DNA from: Ashinkailepas kermadecensis
Lineage: Eukaryota; Arthropoda; Thecostraca; Neolepadidae
Length of the DNA: 64,000 bases
Assembly: GCA_034440615.1 (NCBI GenBank)
Contig: JAOTOM010002283.1
Coordinates: 33,134 to 97,133, forward strand
Direction: 5' to 3'
How positions within the stretch are numbered: position 1 is the first letter of the stretch; the number at the start of each line of letters is the position of its first letter. The notes under the pieces are model-generated. The model did not search any database, was not told where the DNA came from, and saw only the letters and a program-made list of their open reading frames with translations. The position numbers were made by a program, and so were the translations under genes. This document shows, in pieces, positions 43,597-55,220 of the stretch.

Positions 43597-45986
43597 ACTT
43601 CATGTCCAACCTTGATCAAGATTTTGTGTGTCCTGTCTGCTCATATTCTCGGAGTAGCCTGCAAGAGTTCTGTAGACATTTACGAAAACACGAGCTCGAT
43701 CCTCTTTTCCGAGTGACTTGCCCCCACTGCATCAAGAGGTTTTCATCAGTGAGATACTGGAGGCAGCATGTATTAGCGCGAAAATGCATGCATACACATG
43801 TGCACAAAAATCCCAGCACCAGCAGGAGACCAGGTGAAGATGCGTCTCTGTGCTCTATGGTACAGGATAGTACAGTCTCGGAGCCTCCCTCCGAAGTGGG
43901 TCCTGCGTTTCATAAAGAAGGTGAAGGAAGGTGTCGTACTTTCAATCCAAGGAGAGAGCTTTTAGGGCTTGTTGCCCAGCTTCGTGCACAAAATGTAACT
44001 GAAAGGAGTTGTCGAGATGTTCTAGAGTTCTTTCTAGACTTCACTAAAGAGGTCGTTCAAGAACAAAACAGAGCTAGTGGTGAAGAAAAGAAGAGTACGG
44101 GAGCACTGACCGAGGATGCTGGGAGCTACGCTCTGAAAGAACTGAGTGCTATTCTGAACAACGACCACCTTGAATGTTATGCAAGGAAGGAATTCGGAAT
44201 TATGGATCCAGCACCCATCTTGGTGGGGATGGATAAGACTGGGAAAAAACAAATGCTCCAATATTTGCCATTGCAACCTCAACTGAAAGAACTATGCGAG
44301 AAGGCTCACGCATTTGGAGGCATGGTTTCCAACACAAAATCTCTGAACGGGACATTAAATGGTCTCCAAGATGGCTACAATCATTCTGGCTTTGATAAAA
44401 ACTGTCTGCTGTTCACGATTTACTATGATGACTTCCAACTTGGCAATCCCCTGGGAAGTAAGGCAAAAAACCTGAAGGTCGGAGTCTTGTATTGCTCCGT
44501 AGGAAACGCTCACAACATCCTGCGCGATCGCATTCTGCTACTTCTCGTGTTTCCATTATCGGTCCTGGAAAGCAACTCATGGGCATGCGTGTTGGGCCCA
44601 CTAATGGATGAATTAAAGGCTCTAGAATCGAAAGGATTTGATGTGGGTATCAAAACTGGTAGCCTGCATATGACTGCGCAAGTGGCAGTTGTGGTTGGTG
44701 ACAATCTAGCTGTTCATTCCATCGCAGGATTTTATCAGGGCTTCAGTCAGGGTTCGATGATGTGTCGACATTGCCACGGAACCAAGGAGGACATCAACAC
44801 GAAAACAAAAGTTGATGACTTCGAACTACGATCCAAAGAAGACTATGACGCAAAAGTGAAAATTTTGCAGGAACAAAATTTTTCGAAGTCCCTGTGCACA
44901 GCATATGGGATACACGGAATATGTGCATTCAGTATGCTGTCGGGATTCCACCCCATGAGCTCCATGCCACCTGATGTCATGCATGACATTCTCGAGGGGG
45001 TCATTCCTTCGACGATATCATTGGTCGTAGGGAGCTTTGTCTCTCAAGGAAATTTCACCATGGAGGAATGCAACAGAGCAATTGGAAACTTTCCCTACAG
45101 TCGAGTAGATATAAATCATCCTGCTCCACTGCGTCGCGATGGAAGACAAGTGGTTGTAAAACAGAAGGCCAGTGAATCATGGTGCCTGCTTCGTCTGCTT
45201 CCACTGATCATGCTGAACGCTGGGCTGTTGTCGCCGTCGTTGTCTGAAAGCAAAGCTTATCAACTCCTGGTCAGACTCATCAAAATCATGCTCATGCTAG
45301 CTGTGTTCTCTGTCTGCTATGAAGACACGAATACTCTTCAAAAAATGGTTGAGGGGTTCCTCAGGGACCTGTTGTGTTGCTTTCCTGACTTCAAATTAAC
45401 TCCAAAATATCACTATATGCTCCATTATCCAGACCAGATTCGAAGGCATGGGCCACTACGATCTTTGTGGAGTATGCGTTTTGAGGCCAAGCATCAAATA
45501 TTGAAGCAAGCGTTAGCCACCTCTCGCAATAGGAAGAATGTGTGCAAAAGCATTGCAACTCGCCACCAGATCAAGAACTCTGCAGCCTGTGTTGAAAACG
45601 ACTCATGTTTGAGAAGGCGGCTGGTTTTTAAGGATGGTGTGCCCGACCTTGCAAGTGACCTGTGTGTTGGTGCCAAGCTGTTCAGACAAGCAACATTAAA
45701 TGGGGTGGAGTACTGCTCAGATCAGTTGATCCTTTTGGAAGACGGCATCGCTGCCATCATCTGCACTTGTCAGACAGAAGCAAATGAGTCATTCCTGGTG
45801 CGCTATCAAGTAGCTGTATATGACCCGTCAGTTGGAGCTTTTATCCTCTCTCATACTGATCAGTATGATATGGCCAATCCGCTGAAGCTCGTTGATCCAC
45901 AACCCCTAGGCTCATACATCATTGGCGAAAGCCGGTATGCGGTGCCTCGACGGCTTGTCCCCGGCTATGGGATGCTGTAGCCTGCG
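43597..45986 (+). CDS. C2H2 zinc-finger / Tnp2-like transposase-related protein
   Basis: A 792-codon frame opens at ATG 43,602, just after an acceptor (GTTTTGCAG, 43,596), and ends at TAG 45,978-45,980; a consensus donor GTGAGT follows at 45,987. Near residues 10-60 there are two C2H2 fingers (CPVCSYSRSSLQEFCRHLRKH; CPHCIKRF..VRYWRQHVLARKC). The middle has MCRHCHG and MPPDVMHDILEGVIPSTISL, and the C-terminal third YHYMLHYPDQIRRHGPLRSL and MRFEAKHQILK. Blocks such as DVMHD.LEG.....H..HYP..I...GP...WS.RFE.KH are shared by widespread animal proteins of transposase (Tnp2-like) descent. Length and lack of stops suggest a recently active or domesticated copy. DNA binding is expected from the fingers; catalysis is not shown. 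Confidence 0.82.
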
Positions 45987-46205
45987 GTGAGTTGATCATG
46001 TTTATCAATCAAGATATGCTGTCCATAAGGTGCAGCCTAAATAAGTCAAAGTTGTTTTAGTTGTACCTAGATCCGTATCTGTGTCACAGGCTAACCCGGC
46101 ATTAACCGTGGTATATATCGCTGCCTTTTACTAAAGGGAAAGGGGTCGGACCTTAGTTAATGCTAACTCGGAAAGTTGCAGCCTAATCTGGGGTTTCAAG
46201 TTGCA

Positions 46206-46289
46206 ATGAATAGCGAACTTGATGATCTTTTATGGATATTAAAAGAAAATGGTGATCCTGACGCCATCAGGAGCATTGTGGCGTGTGCT
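46206..46289 (+). CDS. Putative first coding exon of the downstream gene
   Basis: ATG opens MNSELDDLLWILKENGDPDA then IRSIVACA, 28 codons, ending at GTAAGG in phase 0. It follows the transposase-like stop by ~225 bp. No in-frame upstream ATG competes. Confidence 0.5.
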
Positions 46290-49200
46290 GTAAGGTCCAA
46301 TGAACGGTATGCTTTCAGCATTTCCATCATGGTGTTCGAGTACCTGATCAAGAAAACGTGCGTCAGCTAAGATGTATGCAAGATAGTCAAAGTGCATCAG
46401 AAACAAGAAGCTCTCGCCAAGGCTTGCCAACTGTTTGGTGTCCTGTCCGATGAGCACGCATTGGAGGTGCACAACCGCAAGCACGACTTATTCGTCCGAA
46501 TAGATGACGCAGAAGACCTGCCAGATGAGGATGGTCTGCTTCGGCTAGTGTCGGCTGGTGAACTACCTTGCGATCAAACTGGTAACACGGCATGCCCTGC
46601 GGTGGAAGGCACTTCAGCAGTTCTGTTGATCGATGTCATCTCCGATGCCAGGTGCAATTATATCAACTTTCTGCATGTGTTGCTACTAGCACAGTTACCA
46701 CCATCTTATACGTAGCGTAAGACGTATCTTATACTATCATTATCTTTCCGCACCGCAGGGCAATGCATCTTCTCCAGCTCAATTTAGCATTGCATCATTA
46801 TTCCAGTTTTCCTTTGCACTTCAACTCTACTTAGTGCAGAGACTGGGATACTGCTCGTCTGCATCTTGCATGCTTGTTCGTGTTCATCTACTTGTGTTCC
46901 ATGAAAACTTGGATTTGAACTGAAGTTTACTTCCAAACAGAACGAATCCTCGCGATGTAGCCTACATAATGCATGATCCGTCTTACACGACGCACTCAGT
47001 GTTTTGCACCCAAATGATATACCAAAAGCTCCTGTCTATAATCTGTGTTTGTAATCTGTGATTCTCATCGTTTGAATTACAAATGCTTTCTTAAACTCTC
47101 CATGTAAACTGATTAAAAAAAACCCAATGCACACTATTTCGGGGTGGGTCTTTATGTTGTCAGATCAAGCGATAATATTTCAGGATAGTGTGTGCCGTCA
47201 GTTTCAGCCCAAGCTCCAACGTGTCAGCAGCAGACGTGTCAAATGCGAGACACAATCTCGAGACGAGTGGCGTCAGTTCGGCTACTCCGCTGCAAAGGTG
47301 AGCATAGAGCTTGCATTAAATGCAGTGTACACAATATCGACGTAGTATTGTTTCCCTTGTATGCGTGCTGCTGTATGTTTGCGTCACCCCTGAATGGGAG
47401 TGACTATGCCATTTGAACTTGTAAATGAGATGGCAACTGACTGTTAGCCTGTTCTTAACCCTCACCCTACTGGAACTTTTGACAATGCAATTGACTGGAA
47501 CTTTTGACTTGAGTGAGTTGTGATGCCCCCCTCCTGTGGAAGGGGGCATCACAACTCACTACCCCCAGCTGTCGTGAAAACTAAGCCTCACGTCCACGGG
47601 AAAAGCGTTGTTAATAGCCCTTGTCAAGTTGCACCAGATAGGTGCAATCTATCATTGGTGAACTTGACCTTGCATATTTCAAATCTTGTCATAAGTGTCA
47701 CGTAGTAGTCAAGTAGTCAAGTTAGAGCACCCACTAGTTTGAGCAGAGGTGGCCAAATAATACTGATATATCCTAAAGCTACATAGCAACAGCTGTACAA
47801 TTGTCGTGATTATAAATTATATATTACAAGTGCTCTTTGTTTTGTTCTTGCACTCCATGCCACTTTCTGACCCCTGGGAACATAAATGTACAATGCTGGA
47901 AGCAGCATGTTGTTCATTTACCCAATATTGCTACGGAGTTTCATTGATCTATCATCGTTGACCTATCATTCTGTGCATCTTTTTTGTGTGGTATAGCAAC
48001 AAATAAACCAATCGGTTCGAACGTATTGCGACTATCCCTTGTGCCATCCCATTTGATGTCTACTGCACAAGGGATGTCAAGGATGTCAGAATTGAATCTG
48101 TTTTGTATATTTTGTGATGTATGTGAATCACTTGACAGACGTGGGCCGTTCAATGTGGACCCCAGATCGTTGTATCAAGCTGTTCGTGTAGCGATGAGCA
48201 ACGATGAAGACTTCAGCAAAGCTTCTAGACGAGAAGTCATGAATGCTGTCTACGAACAGTATACAGCAACGTGTCTGAGCAGGTGGGCGATACATTGGAG
48301 TAGTTTTCCCCAAGCCCTGTTTTATTTCAGACGTGCAACGGATATTATGTTCTGCAAGCTCTTGCCGGTAGAAACTAAATGCTTCTCGTTATGATTTGTC
48401 TGGTTTGCTAGTGCAATGGAGGGGATGTGCCATAGTCAGCATGTCCACTTTCGTTGCACTGGCAAACCGGTACTCGGACTACTACCACGGGTAACTGCTC
48501 TTACGGCATTGTCCCTTTAAACCAGAGAATGCTATTCCCTGATTGGCTGATGCACCCGACAATATGAGGCTGGCCACAATGAGTTCTGAAACGCATGTAG
48601 GAACTTCCCTGTCATGCCGTGCAAAGACGGCCGATTTGGGTTTTTCTTGAATTTGGGTCTCGCAATTAGTAAGCTATTTTTCAACGTGGGTAGGGACGAA
48701 ATGCTATCGGGTGCATGTTTAAAGCCCTTTAAAACTAACTAACTAACACAATTTGTACAACATTCCGACATGCAATTCGGAAGAAATAGCCATATACAGG
48801 CCGCTCACTACATGGTGTCATTACTTTTGCAATACACTTTACGTGGTCCCTGTGTCAATCGTCTTAAGGGGCTCCAATATGTACATACTGGTGTGTAGAG
48901 CCAAAAACCAAATAGGACGTAAATAGAGCGATTTCCGACATGAATTGACGCTATATTTGCAGTTAGCATAGTAAAAATGACCTATGATAACTGTAGCAGA
49001 AGGCAAGTGTGACCAATGAAGACCTTATGTGACCTGGTCATGCTCAGGAGCGATGGTCAACACATTGCGGTACCAAATGACCCCAGTACGAACACAAAGA
49101 AAGAGTGAGAACCCAGGTCACTACCACCGATCGATTTTCGTGACGCCATTTCGACATGACCTGAAATGCCCTGAAGTGTGAGAGTATGGGAAGTCATTTG

Positions 49201-52200
49201 TGACGTAGCACACCATATTTGTTCATTTAAAGGTTCTAAAGTTTATCTGCTCGCCCGCGAGATATGAGACAAAACAGGGAGGGACACAAATAGTCCCACC
49301 AATCGACACCGGGCTAATCTCATGTTAAGTTGAGTTGCCATAGGCAGTGATGATCTTTAGACAAGTTAGGTTAGTTTGCTCCACAACTCCAATTATTTCA
49401 CAATGTCATTCCGTGCCCAAACTTTAACCAATCCTTTCCTTCCTAAAGTACATGCGAATTGTCGACGAGGTAACTGCGGACATCGCCGAGCAGTTCCCTG
49501 GCTTTGGCAAGGGAATGCGTCTTGTAGATCGACTGGTGCGTCGTGAATGTGAAGTCCCATTTTGTTATTCTGATCTCTTCCTCTTTTCTCTTTCTAATTT
49601 CTTCTTTCACAAATCTCTAAGCACTTGTGAATATTTGTGTGCATATAATGTGCAAGGTGCATTGTAGGTAGCGCAAGCACAACCAAGTATATGAAGTTGA
49701 CAACATACTTAACAATCCATTTTGCAATGAATGATTTTCCCATGATTCTTCGCTGATTGCATGCCCTCTTTTAGTGGTCGGAATATGTTAGTGATTCATT
49801 GTGCCGGCGCGTGTTTGGACTTCTCGATACCTATCATTGTTCAATTGCATTTGCTTATGGAGCGCATATTTCATGGCTGTGTGATTTTAGTATACTAACA
49901 TGTTTTTTGTCTTCCAAGTCGTCAGTATTTTAGAAGAACATTATATTGAACTCAGCTTTGTCGGGCAGTGATTTCCTAATCAGTATTTTTTTATTTTAGT
50001 AGCTGTCAGAGTTTTACAACATGGCACCCCTTTTCCCTATGTGCATGCCTACTGGTATTTAGTCACTAACTGTCAGATGTCCTTTCTCAGAAACTCGTGA
50101 AGGACTCAATTTTGAACAAATTTAAGAACAAGCGGAAGTCCTGTTGCAGCCCAGAAGTGCAGGAGAAGAAACAGTCTCGTAAACTTCTCCCGAACTTTCT
50201 GCCCAATTCCAAGAACTCTGACGGCATGAAAATCCAAGAAAATGTCTTCAAGATGAAGAACGATGACCTGGATGAACAAGAGGTGGGATAATTGCACATG
50301 TAGGGATACATGTCAGAAGACATAGCCTACTTTGGTTTGCATATTAACGCATTACCAACGCATCTGTGAATTGGCAATCCGTAATGTGCATGCGGCTACG
50401 TGCATGCACTTGCTCCACGTGTTTGTTTCGTAAATGGCACAATCGTCTGCTTTAGGTTGAAGAGGCCATGCGGGAAACGCTTTGCGACCGGCGCCGGATC
50501 ATTGTAGGTGCGACTACCCGATCCCGAAGGACCATCACTGGACTACAGAAGAAGTATCCACGCCTCTTCACCGAACGTGAGGTGAGTGGCTTGCGAGGTG
50601 ACCGCAGTCAACTGTCTTTTAAACCTACATAAATAAATGAAATCGGCGACCTGACATGGCCCGATTTCAGGTTTATATCCACACAGTCACAAACATCATT
50701 GCCAGACAGCAGTGTCCTGAAATTTCCAAACTTAAGGGAACCAGCATATGGAGAATTGTTTTTCCATTTCAGTTCTTTTTGTGTGAGGGAGGATGGAGGA
50801 ACGACCCACCTTAATTTATAACATAATTATCATCAAAATGTCAGCAGCAGTTCATATTGTGTTTGCGTTTGAACGTCATTGTATGCCTATCGTATCGATT
50901 TTGCCGACGTCATTGTGAGTTTGGACGTCGTCACCTCGTACCAGTCACTCTAGGAATAATGAATCTGGACACTGCCAAACAGCATCACGCTGTCATTTGC
51001 GGCCTCACTGGTTCGATACAAAATAAGAAGTGATGAACAAACACGGTCGGTTTCTGTAATTATGGAGGATAGACAAGTGGCATGTTACCTTCATGCAATA
51101 GTTAGTGGACTCGCCAAACATTTTTGATGGCACTCATGTGATTAGTCGTGTTCAGTGAACTTATAAATTCCAATATCAGCTGTTCCAATCAGCTAGGCGC
51201 TGTTTTATTTCCGTATAGTATGAAGGGTATTTCATCTTACGACCGACCGACCGGGCTGACCGGGCTGACTTCACTGACTGGACCAGGGTTCGAGAAAAAT
51301 AGGCCGTTTCTGGATGTTTGGCATGCAGAACATTATCCTCTTCAAAAAAATATTCTCTATTTTTTCCAATTTTGAGGTTGAATGTTGTTTTACAATGAAC
51401 TGCTCTGTGAGGTGTTGAATATGCACTGGAAAGTGTAAACTGAGATTCTGATGTCATAGGTTTGAAGAAAAAATATCTCCTTATTTGATTACCCAACAAT
51501 TTTCCTCTCCATATCCAGGATTGCAAAGCACAAATCCAACCCTGGACCGAACTGACCGACCAACCGGGACTGACCAGGCTAACCAGACTAAATGGCTGAC
51601 TGGACTACTGACCAAACTGATTGATGTACTGCTACTCTTCCTCACTTTGAGTAGTCCCGACCAAAAGCAAGCAAGGTACTTGGTTTAGGAACCGTCGGTG
51701 GCCACGATGACTGCTGAAACTCCATAGGCATCTATGGCACCCAAAAGCTTCCAGACATCAATTATAGCCTTCGCACTTTTCGCAGATGTGGGAGGAACTG
51801 GCCAGGGTGAAAGGGGACAACCGTGGAGGTGATGCATTTCGAAGGGAGTGTCGCTCCCGTCTAGTGAACATACTAGAAAACGTACCAGGTACGATACCCA
51901 CGCAATGTAATCTACTAATTCGCATGTCTTGAAATACTAGGTATTTCAAGAGATGCGACATTCGGTGCCTGTGCGCCTCTAAACACCTAAATCATGATCC
52001 GGACGCGTGCTAATGGCTTTTAATGTGATCCGTTTATGGTCCAGATCCGTGTCTAGCGACCATGTGATGCTTAGAGTTGTCTCGGGTAGAAATCGCACCT
52101 GAAGCTCTTTTCATAATTCCATGTTTCTCGTGTGAACATTCGAGCCGAGTAATTGACTGGGCGAACAGCCGCATGCGTATCGTATTCAAAGCATGTCGCA

Positions 52201-54087
52201 ATAGTGCCTTGCTAACCTGTGCTTGGTTTGCTTTTACGTAAAGAGCGCGACGTGGAATAGCTTGTTGATGCATTTAGCATTGGCACTGATGGGCCTTTGC
52301 AAATTACACCCCCTGGTGGGACCGAAGGGTCATATTCACCTCCACTAACATGATCTAGGAGAATTAGCCAGGCGAGGTTTGGCGGGTAGATAGTCCCATG
52401 TATATCATACTTTTGACAAGTTTTGGATCACTTGGGTCCGATTCTCCAAAGTTAAGATCAAACGAGGTCAAAATGTCTAAAATCGAACTTTTGGGTCCAT
52501 TTAGGTTACGTCATAGTTCCACAATTGACCTCGTTGACCTCGTAATTGACTCGCCATTCAATTATCAGTATACGGATAACGGAAAACCACGATGTGCCAC
52601 TTCATCCGGCGGATATTTCGAAGACATTGCGAGGGTGGGTCAGATTTCCCCAGTGTTCTGAAGCCGATTTAATTTTGTTGCCATATGCAAAAATGATTTT
52701 GAAGAGATGTAGATGTTGTCATGAAAAATGACTACTTTGAAGGATAGGTAGGTACCTTATTTCGAGATTGCTCCCAAACCAACTGTTAGTGAATTCACTT
52801 CCATGGGTGCATTCTTCCTTCCGAGTTTGGTGGGGACGGGGGGGGACAAAGTTGGCAACATATTTAATGGAATGGTGCAAATAATGTGCAGTTTTAATCC
52901 ACCCCACCCTCACCTCTCCGAATAAGAATAAAAAATTTAAAGAAAAAAACTACCTTTTGGAAATAGTGGAGAATATAAAGAACATACATCCCCGAGAAAA
53001 TACATCATTACTGCTGTTAAAATTATTTATTTAGCTCTATTTGTGTTTTAAAATGTTTTGTTCGGATTGGGTTGGGTTTCCAATGCGGTGAAAGGTAACG
53101 CCAGACTGGAACTGCCATAGACTTTAAGGAAGTATGTGGGGCAGCCTCAAGCCTTCCTCAACGGGCAGAAAGCTTCCCCAGTTGGACAAGCGTTTCGGAT
53201 CTACTCTCTCCATAGGTACCCCACATGTTCTACATTTAATGTTATTTATCTTTCTAGGCTAGAAATATAGTTTCGTTGTCCAGTAATATGATTGATTTTG
53301 TGGTCATTTTGTACTTCATTGTTCACGAAAGTACCCCAAGTTCTTTGAACGAGGTATCCAAACCTGCCCTAAATTTCCCCACAGGAGTTAAATCAATTAT
53401 GACACAAGTGAGACAGAAGCGGCTGCATGAATATTTGCTTCGTCAATGCTGTGCAGTAGTTAGAGTACTGCACGTTGCAACCTGCATATGTGTTGTAAGT
53501 TAAGAGGCGTAGACGTACAGCGATGTATTGTAACTGTTTTCCCGTATGTTACTGATGAAAGTAAAGCTTCAGAAGAGATGCAGCACAAAATTTTGTTAGG
53601 TGTCAATTTGCACCCAATTGGTGAATTTGACAATTACGGAATTGACCTACCCCTTATACCACTAGTGGGCGTGTTAAAGTGCTTATGTAATTGCGCGAGA
53701 TGTTAGTAGGTGATCATTGTTTGTTGTCATACAGGACGCAGCGTGGAGGGGTTTGTTGGTGGTCTCAAAGAGCTCGAAGGAGTATTCGCCTACAACGCTC
53801 AAGAAACATGCTCTCACCCGGTACTGCATGTGCGGGATGACAATCGCACAGAACTGTACGTGGAGGGCACCATGTGTATGTCCCTGTCATCCGACGAGGT
53901 GCAGCGGCTCATTTCGTGGGGTGTTGCCTTCACTGTGTTCGGCAAAAAACTCACACACACCGCCGTCAAAAACACGGCAACTCTACTGTGTGTTTACGTA
54001 CTGAAGACGGATACTTGCAGCAAGCTGCCTAGAGAGCTGGCAGCTCAAATGGGGCTCCTCTTCCCTGTGGTAACAGTCCCCAAATAA
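46206..54087 (+). CDS. Multi-exon gene of unknown function downstream of the transposase-like gene
   Basis: Exon-like blocks bounded by GT/AG: 46,206-46,289; 46,401 to about 46,651; 47,184-47,297; 48,139-48,282; 48,331-48,367; 49,449-49,535; 50,091-50,282; 50,456-50,581; 51,786-51,888; 53,385-53,494; a block near 53,520-53,650; and 53,735-54,087 with TAA. From 48,139 to 53,494 seven exons join with matching phase and no stop, strong evidence for a real gene. The joins at 46,651/47,184, 47,297/48,139 and around 53,500-53,735 are unresolved. Blocks include FPGFGKGMRLVDRL, TRSRRTITGLQKKYPRLFTE and a C-terminal domain. The layout recalls intron-rich SAMD3-like uncharacterised proteins, but I see no clear SAM domain. 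AATAAA overlaps the stop codon. Confidence 0.72.
46401..46651 (+). CDS. Putative exon, acidic domain
   Basis: Acceptor CATCAG; frame continues from the previous exon in phase 0: KQEALAKACQLFGVLSDEHA, then HDLFVRIDDAEDLPDEDGLL. The last donor candidate is CCAG|GTGCAA. The 'V.IDD..DLPDEDGL' block could be a small ubiquitin-like fold of the PB1/CIDE-N kind; this is only a suggestion. Alternative donors lie at 46,557 and 46,581. Confidence 0.5.
47184..47297 (+). CDS. Exon, basic Arg/Gln-rich segment
   Basis: ATATTTCAG precedes and GTGAGC follows. It has 38 codons in phase 0 at both ends: DSVCRQFQPKLQRVSSRRVK and then CETQSRDEWRQFGYSAAK. Confidence 0.6.
47512..47560. repeat. Perfect 19-bp hairpin
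   Basis: AGTGAGTTGTGATGCCCCC and GGGGGCATCACAACTCACT are perfect inverted repeats around an 11-nt loop, in an intron of the downstream gene. It could be a small foldback element or an RNA hairpin. Confidence 0.85.
48139..48282 (+). CDS. Exon encoding an acidic/aromatic helix-like segment
   Basis: CTTGACAG precedes and GTGGGC follows. The frame gives RGPFNVDPRSLYQAVRVAMS then NDEDFSKASRREVMNAVYEQ and YTATCLS, ending with two bases of an Arg codon. Confidence 0.65.
48331..48367 (+). CDS. 37-bp micro-exon
   Basis: TTTTATTTCAG precedes and GTAGAA follows. Its first base completes the Arg codon left open at 48,282 and the rest encodes RATDIMFCKLLP in phase 0, exactly what exon 49,449 requires. 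Without it the flanking exons would be out of phase; the preceding intron is only 48 bp. Confidence 0.55.
49449..49535 (+). CDS. Exon with FPGFGKGMRLVDRL
   Basis: TTCCTTCCTAAAG precedes and GTGCGT follows. It has 29 codons, phase 0: YMRIVDEVTADIAEQ, then FPGFGKGMRLVDRL. Confidence 0.68.
50091..50282 (+). CDS. Exon, Lys-rich linker
   Basis: TCCTTTCTCAG precedes and GTGGGA follows. It has 64 codons, phase 0: KLVKDSILNKFKNKRKS, a Lys/Ser/Asn-rich middle that may be a nuclear localisation signal (EKKQSRKLLP), and an acidic DDLDEQE end. Confidence 0.72.
50456..50581 (+). CDS. Exon with RRTITGLQKKYPRLFTE
   Basis: TGCTTTAG precedes and consensus GTGAGT follows. It has 42 codons, phase 0: VEEAMRETLCDRRRIIVGAT then TRSRRTITGLQKKYPRLFTE. 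The most protein-like block of the chain. Confidence 0.75.
51786..51888 (+). CDS. Exon MWEELARVKG...
   Basis: CACTTTTCGCAG precedes and GTACGA follows. It starts in phase 0 (MWEELARVKGDNRGGDAFRR, ECRSRLVNILENVP) and ends one base into a Gly codon, matching the next exon. Confidence 0.7.
53385..53494 (+). CDS. Exon GVKSIMTQVRQKRLHEYLL...
   Basis: TTCCCCACAG precedes and perfect GTAAGT follows. It completes the split Gly codon and encodes 36 further codons (VKSIMTQVRQKRLHEYLLRQ, then CCAVVRVLHVATCICV). A protein-like frame at 53,545-53,650 (PYVTDESKASEEMQHKILLG and GIDLPLIPL) must join soon after, but the junction could not be defined. Confidence 0.62.
53735..54087 (+). CDS. Last exon, C-terminal globular domain
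   Basis: GTCATACAG precedes. The frame runs RSVEGFVGGLKELEGVFAYN through GTMCMSLSSDEVQRLISWGV, FTVFGKKLTHTAVKNTATLL and ends FPVVTVPK with TAA at 54,085-54,087. AATAAA (54,084-54,089) overlaps the stop, so the 3' UTR would be very short if it is used. Confidence 0.7.
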
Positions 54088-54660
54088 ATACAGACAACCT
54101 CGTCTGTGCTACCCAGCTCTTTTGTCAGAAGCATAGGTAACTCTCCCGACCAGTTTACTGTGCCAGTTGCAAGCCCAGAGTACATCAGTTGTTTATGTTG
54201 CATAGACCTCCAAGACCATAGAAAACAGGCTACCTTGTCTGGGGTAACCATTTCGTTCGTAGGTAGAAACATAACATGTAGAAACAGAAACCAGCTCGGT
54301 TGTTACACTACTGCCGTTGGCTGTCCACGTAGTTAGCAGAGTGCGGCGCATTTGTTTTGTGTGGCTCTTCGGTGACTGCCTTAATTGAACTAAGATCCAC
54401 GAGATGCGAAAACGTCTGCTTCCTCCGAGCTCATAGCGAAATGTGTATACATTTGTTTAAAATACATATGTTTAGATGTGTTCGCCTTTGTCTCGCAAAG
54501 TCTGGAAGTAAATACTTGACTCAAGTACTGCTCATGGTGAGAATGTTGGGGATAGATATTGCGATGCGTGACTCGGTATAATGTTGAGTGGCATGATTTC
54601 AGCGCCATAACGTCGCAAGGTGCACCCACAACCAACAAGTGAAAGTAGCCGTCCTACAGG
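54088..54660. other. No gene recognised
   Basis: 3' flank of the multi-exon gene; short frames without recognisable features. Confidence 0.4.
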
Positions 54661-55220
54661 GCGTCAAAACGTATTACGGATGATCGCATCCAACGGATAC
54701 AGGTTAACCTGCTGTCGGCGGATACAATTATCCGCTGAACGAGTTTTTTTGTGTAAGATTGCATGGTATCATCCCGCTGTTGCCTGGTTTACCCGCAACC
54801 AGCTGATGAAAGCTACTATTCGCATGCGCAATGTCGAAGCATGAGTCAAAAGGTGTTGCGAATTAAGGTACCCGGCAGATGCAGATTAAACCGCAGTAAG
54901 CGTGTGAAATTTACTCCTCTACAGAGAGTCAAAACGTGTTGCGGATTAGGGTACTCGCCAGGTACAGGTTAACTCGCAGTTAGCGTGTAAAAATATGCGC
55001 TATAGAAGGTTTTTTTGGCGGTGTTACCCGGCTGTGGAGGTTAATTACGAAAGCAAGCTCGCCGTAAGTGGGTACAATTACCCGATACTCACGGGTAGCC
55101 GATACCCGAAATCCCCCGGGGGGAGATAATCTACCCGCCCACTGAGGGTCAAAACGTGTTGCGGATAGGGGTACCTGCAGGCTTCGGGTTCACTCGCTGT
55201 CCTCGGGCAAAAATGTTTTC
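54661..55220. repeat. Diverged repeat around GTCAAAACGTGTTGCGGAT
   Basis: GTCAAAA(C/G)GT(G/A)TT(G/A)CG(G/A)AT recurs at 54,663, 54,845, 54,928 and 55,148. Each is followed by a GGGTACC/GGTACAGGTTAAC-like block and GTAAGCGTG-like ending. Spacing is irregular (182, 83, 220 bp). An old repeat, perhaps related to the GGGTAACTC-rich stretches near 28,100 and 32,100. Confidence 0.55.

Noticed and set aside
48880..49330. Another TTAA element with TGACCT motifs
   Set aside because: TTAA is present near both ends and half-sites occur, but the candidate termini do not form inverted repeats and no second copy was seen.
53495..53520. A 26-bp intron joining the GVKS exon to the next frame
   Set aside because: Too short for spliceosomal removal; the junction is left unresolved.
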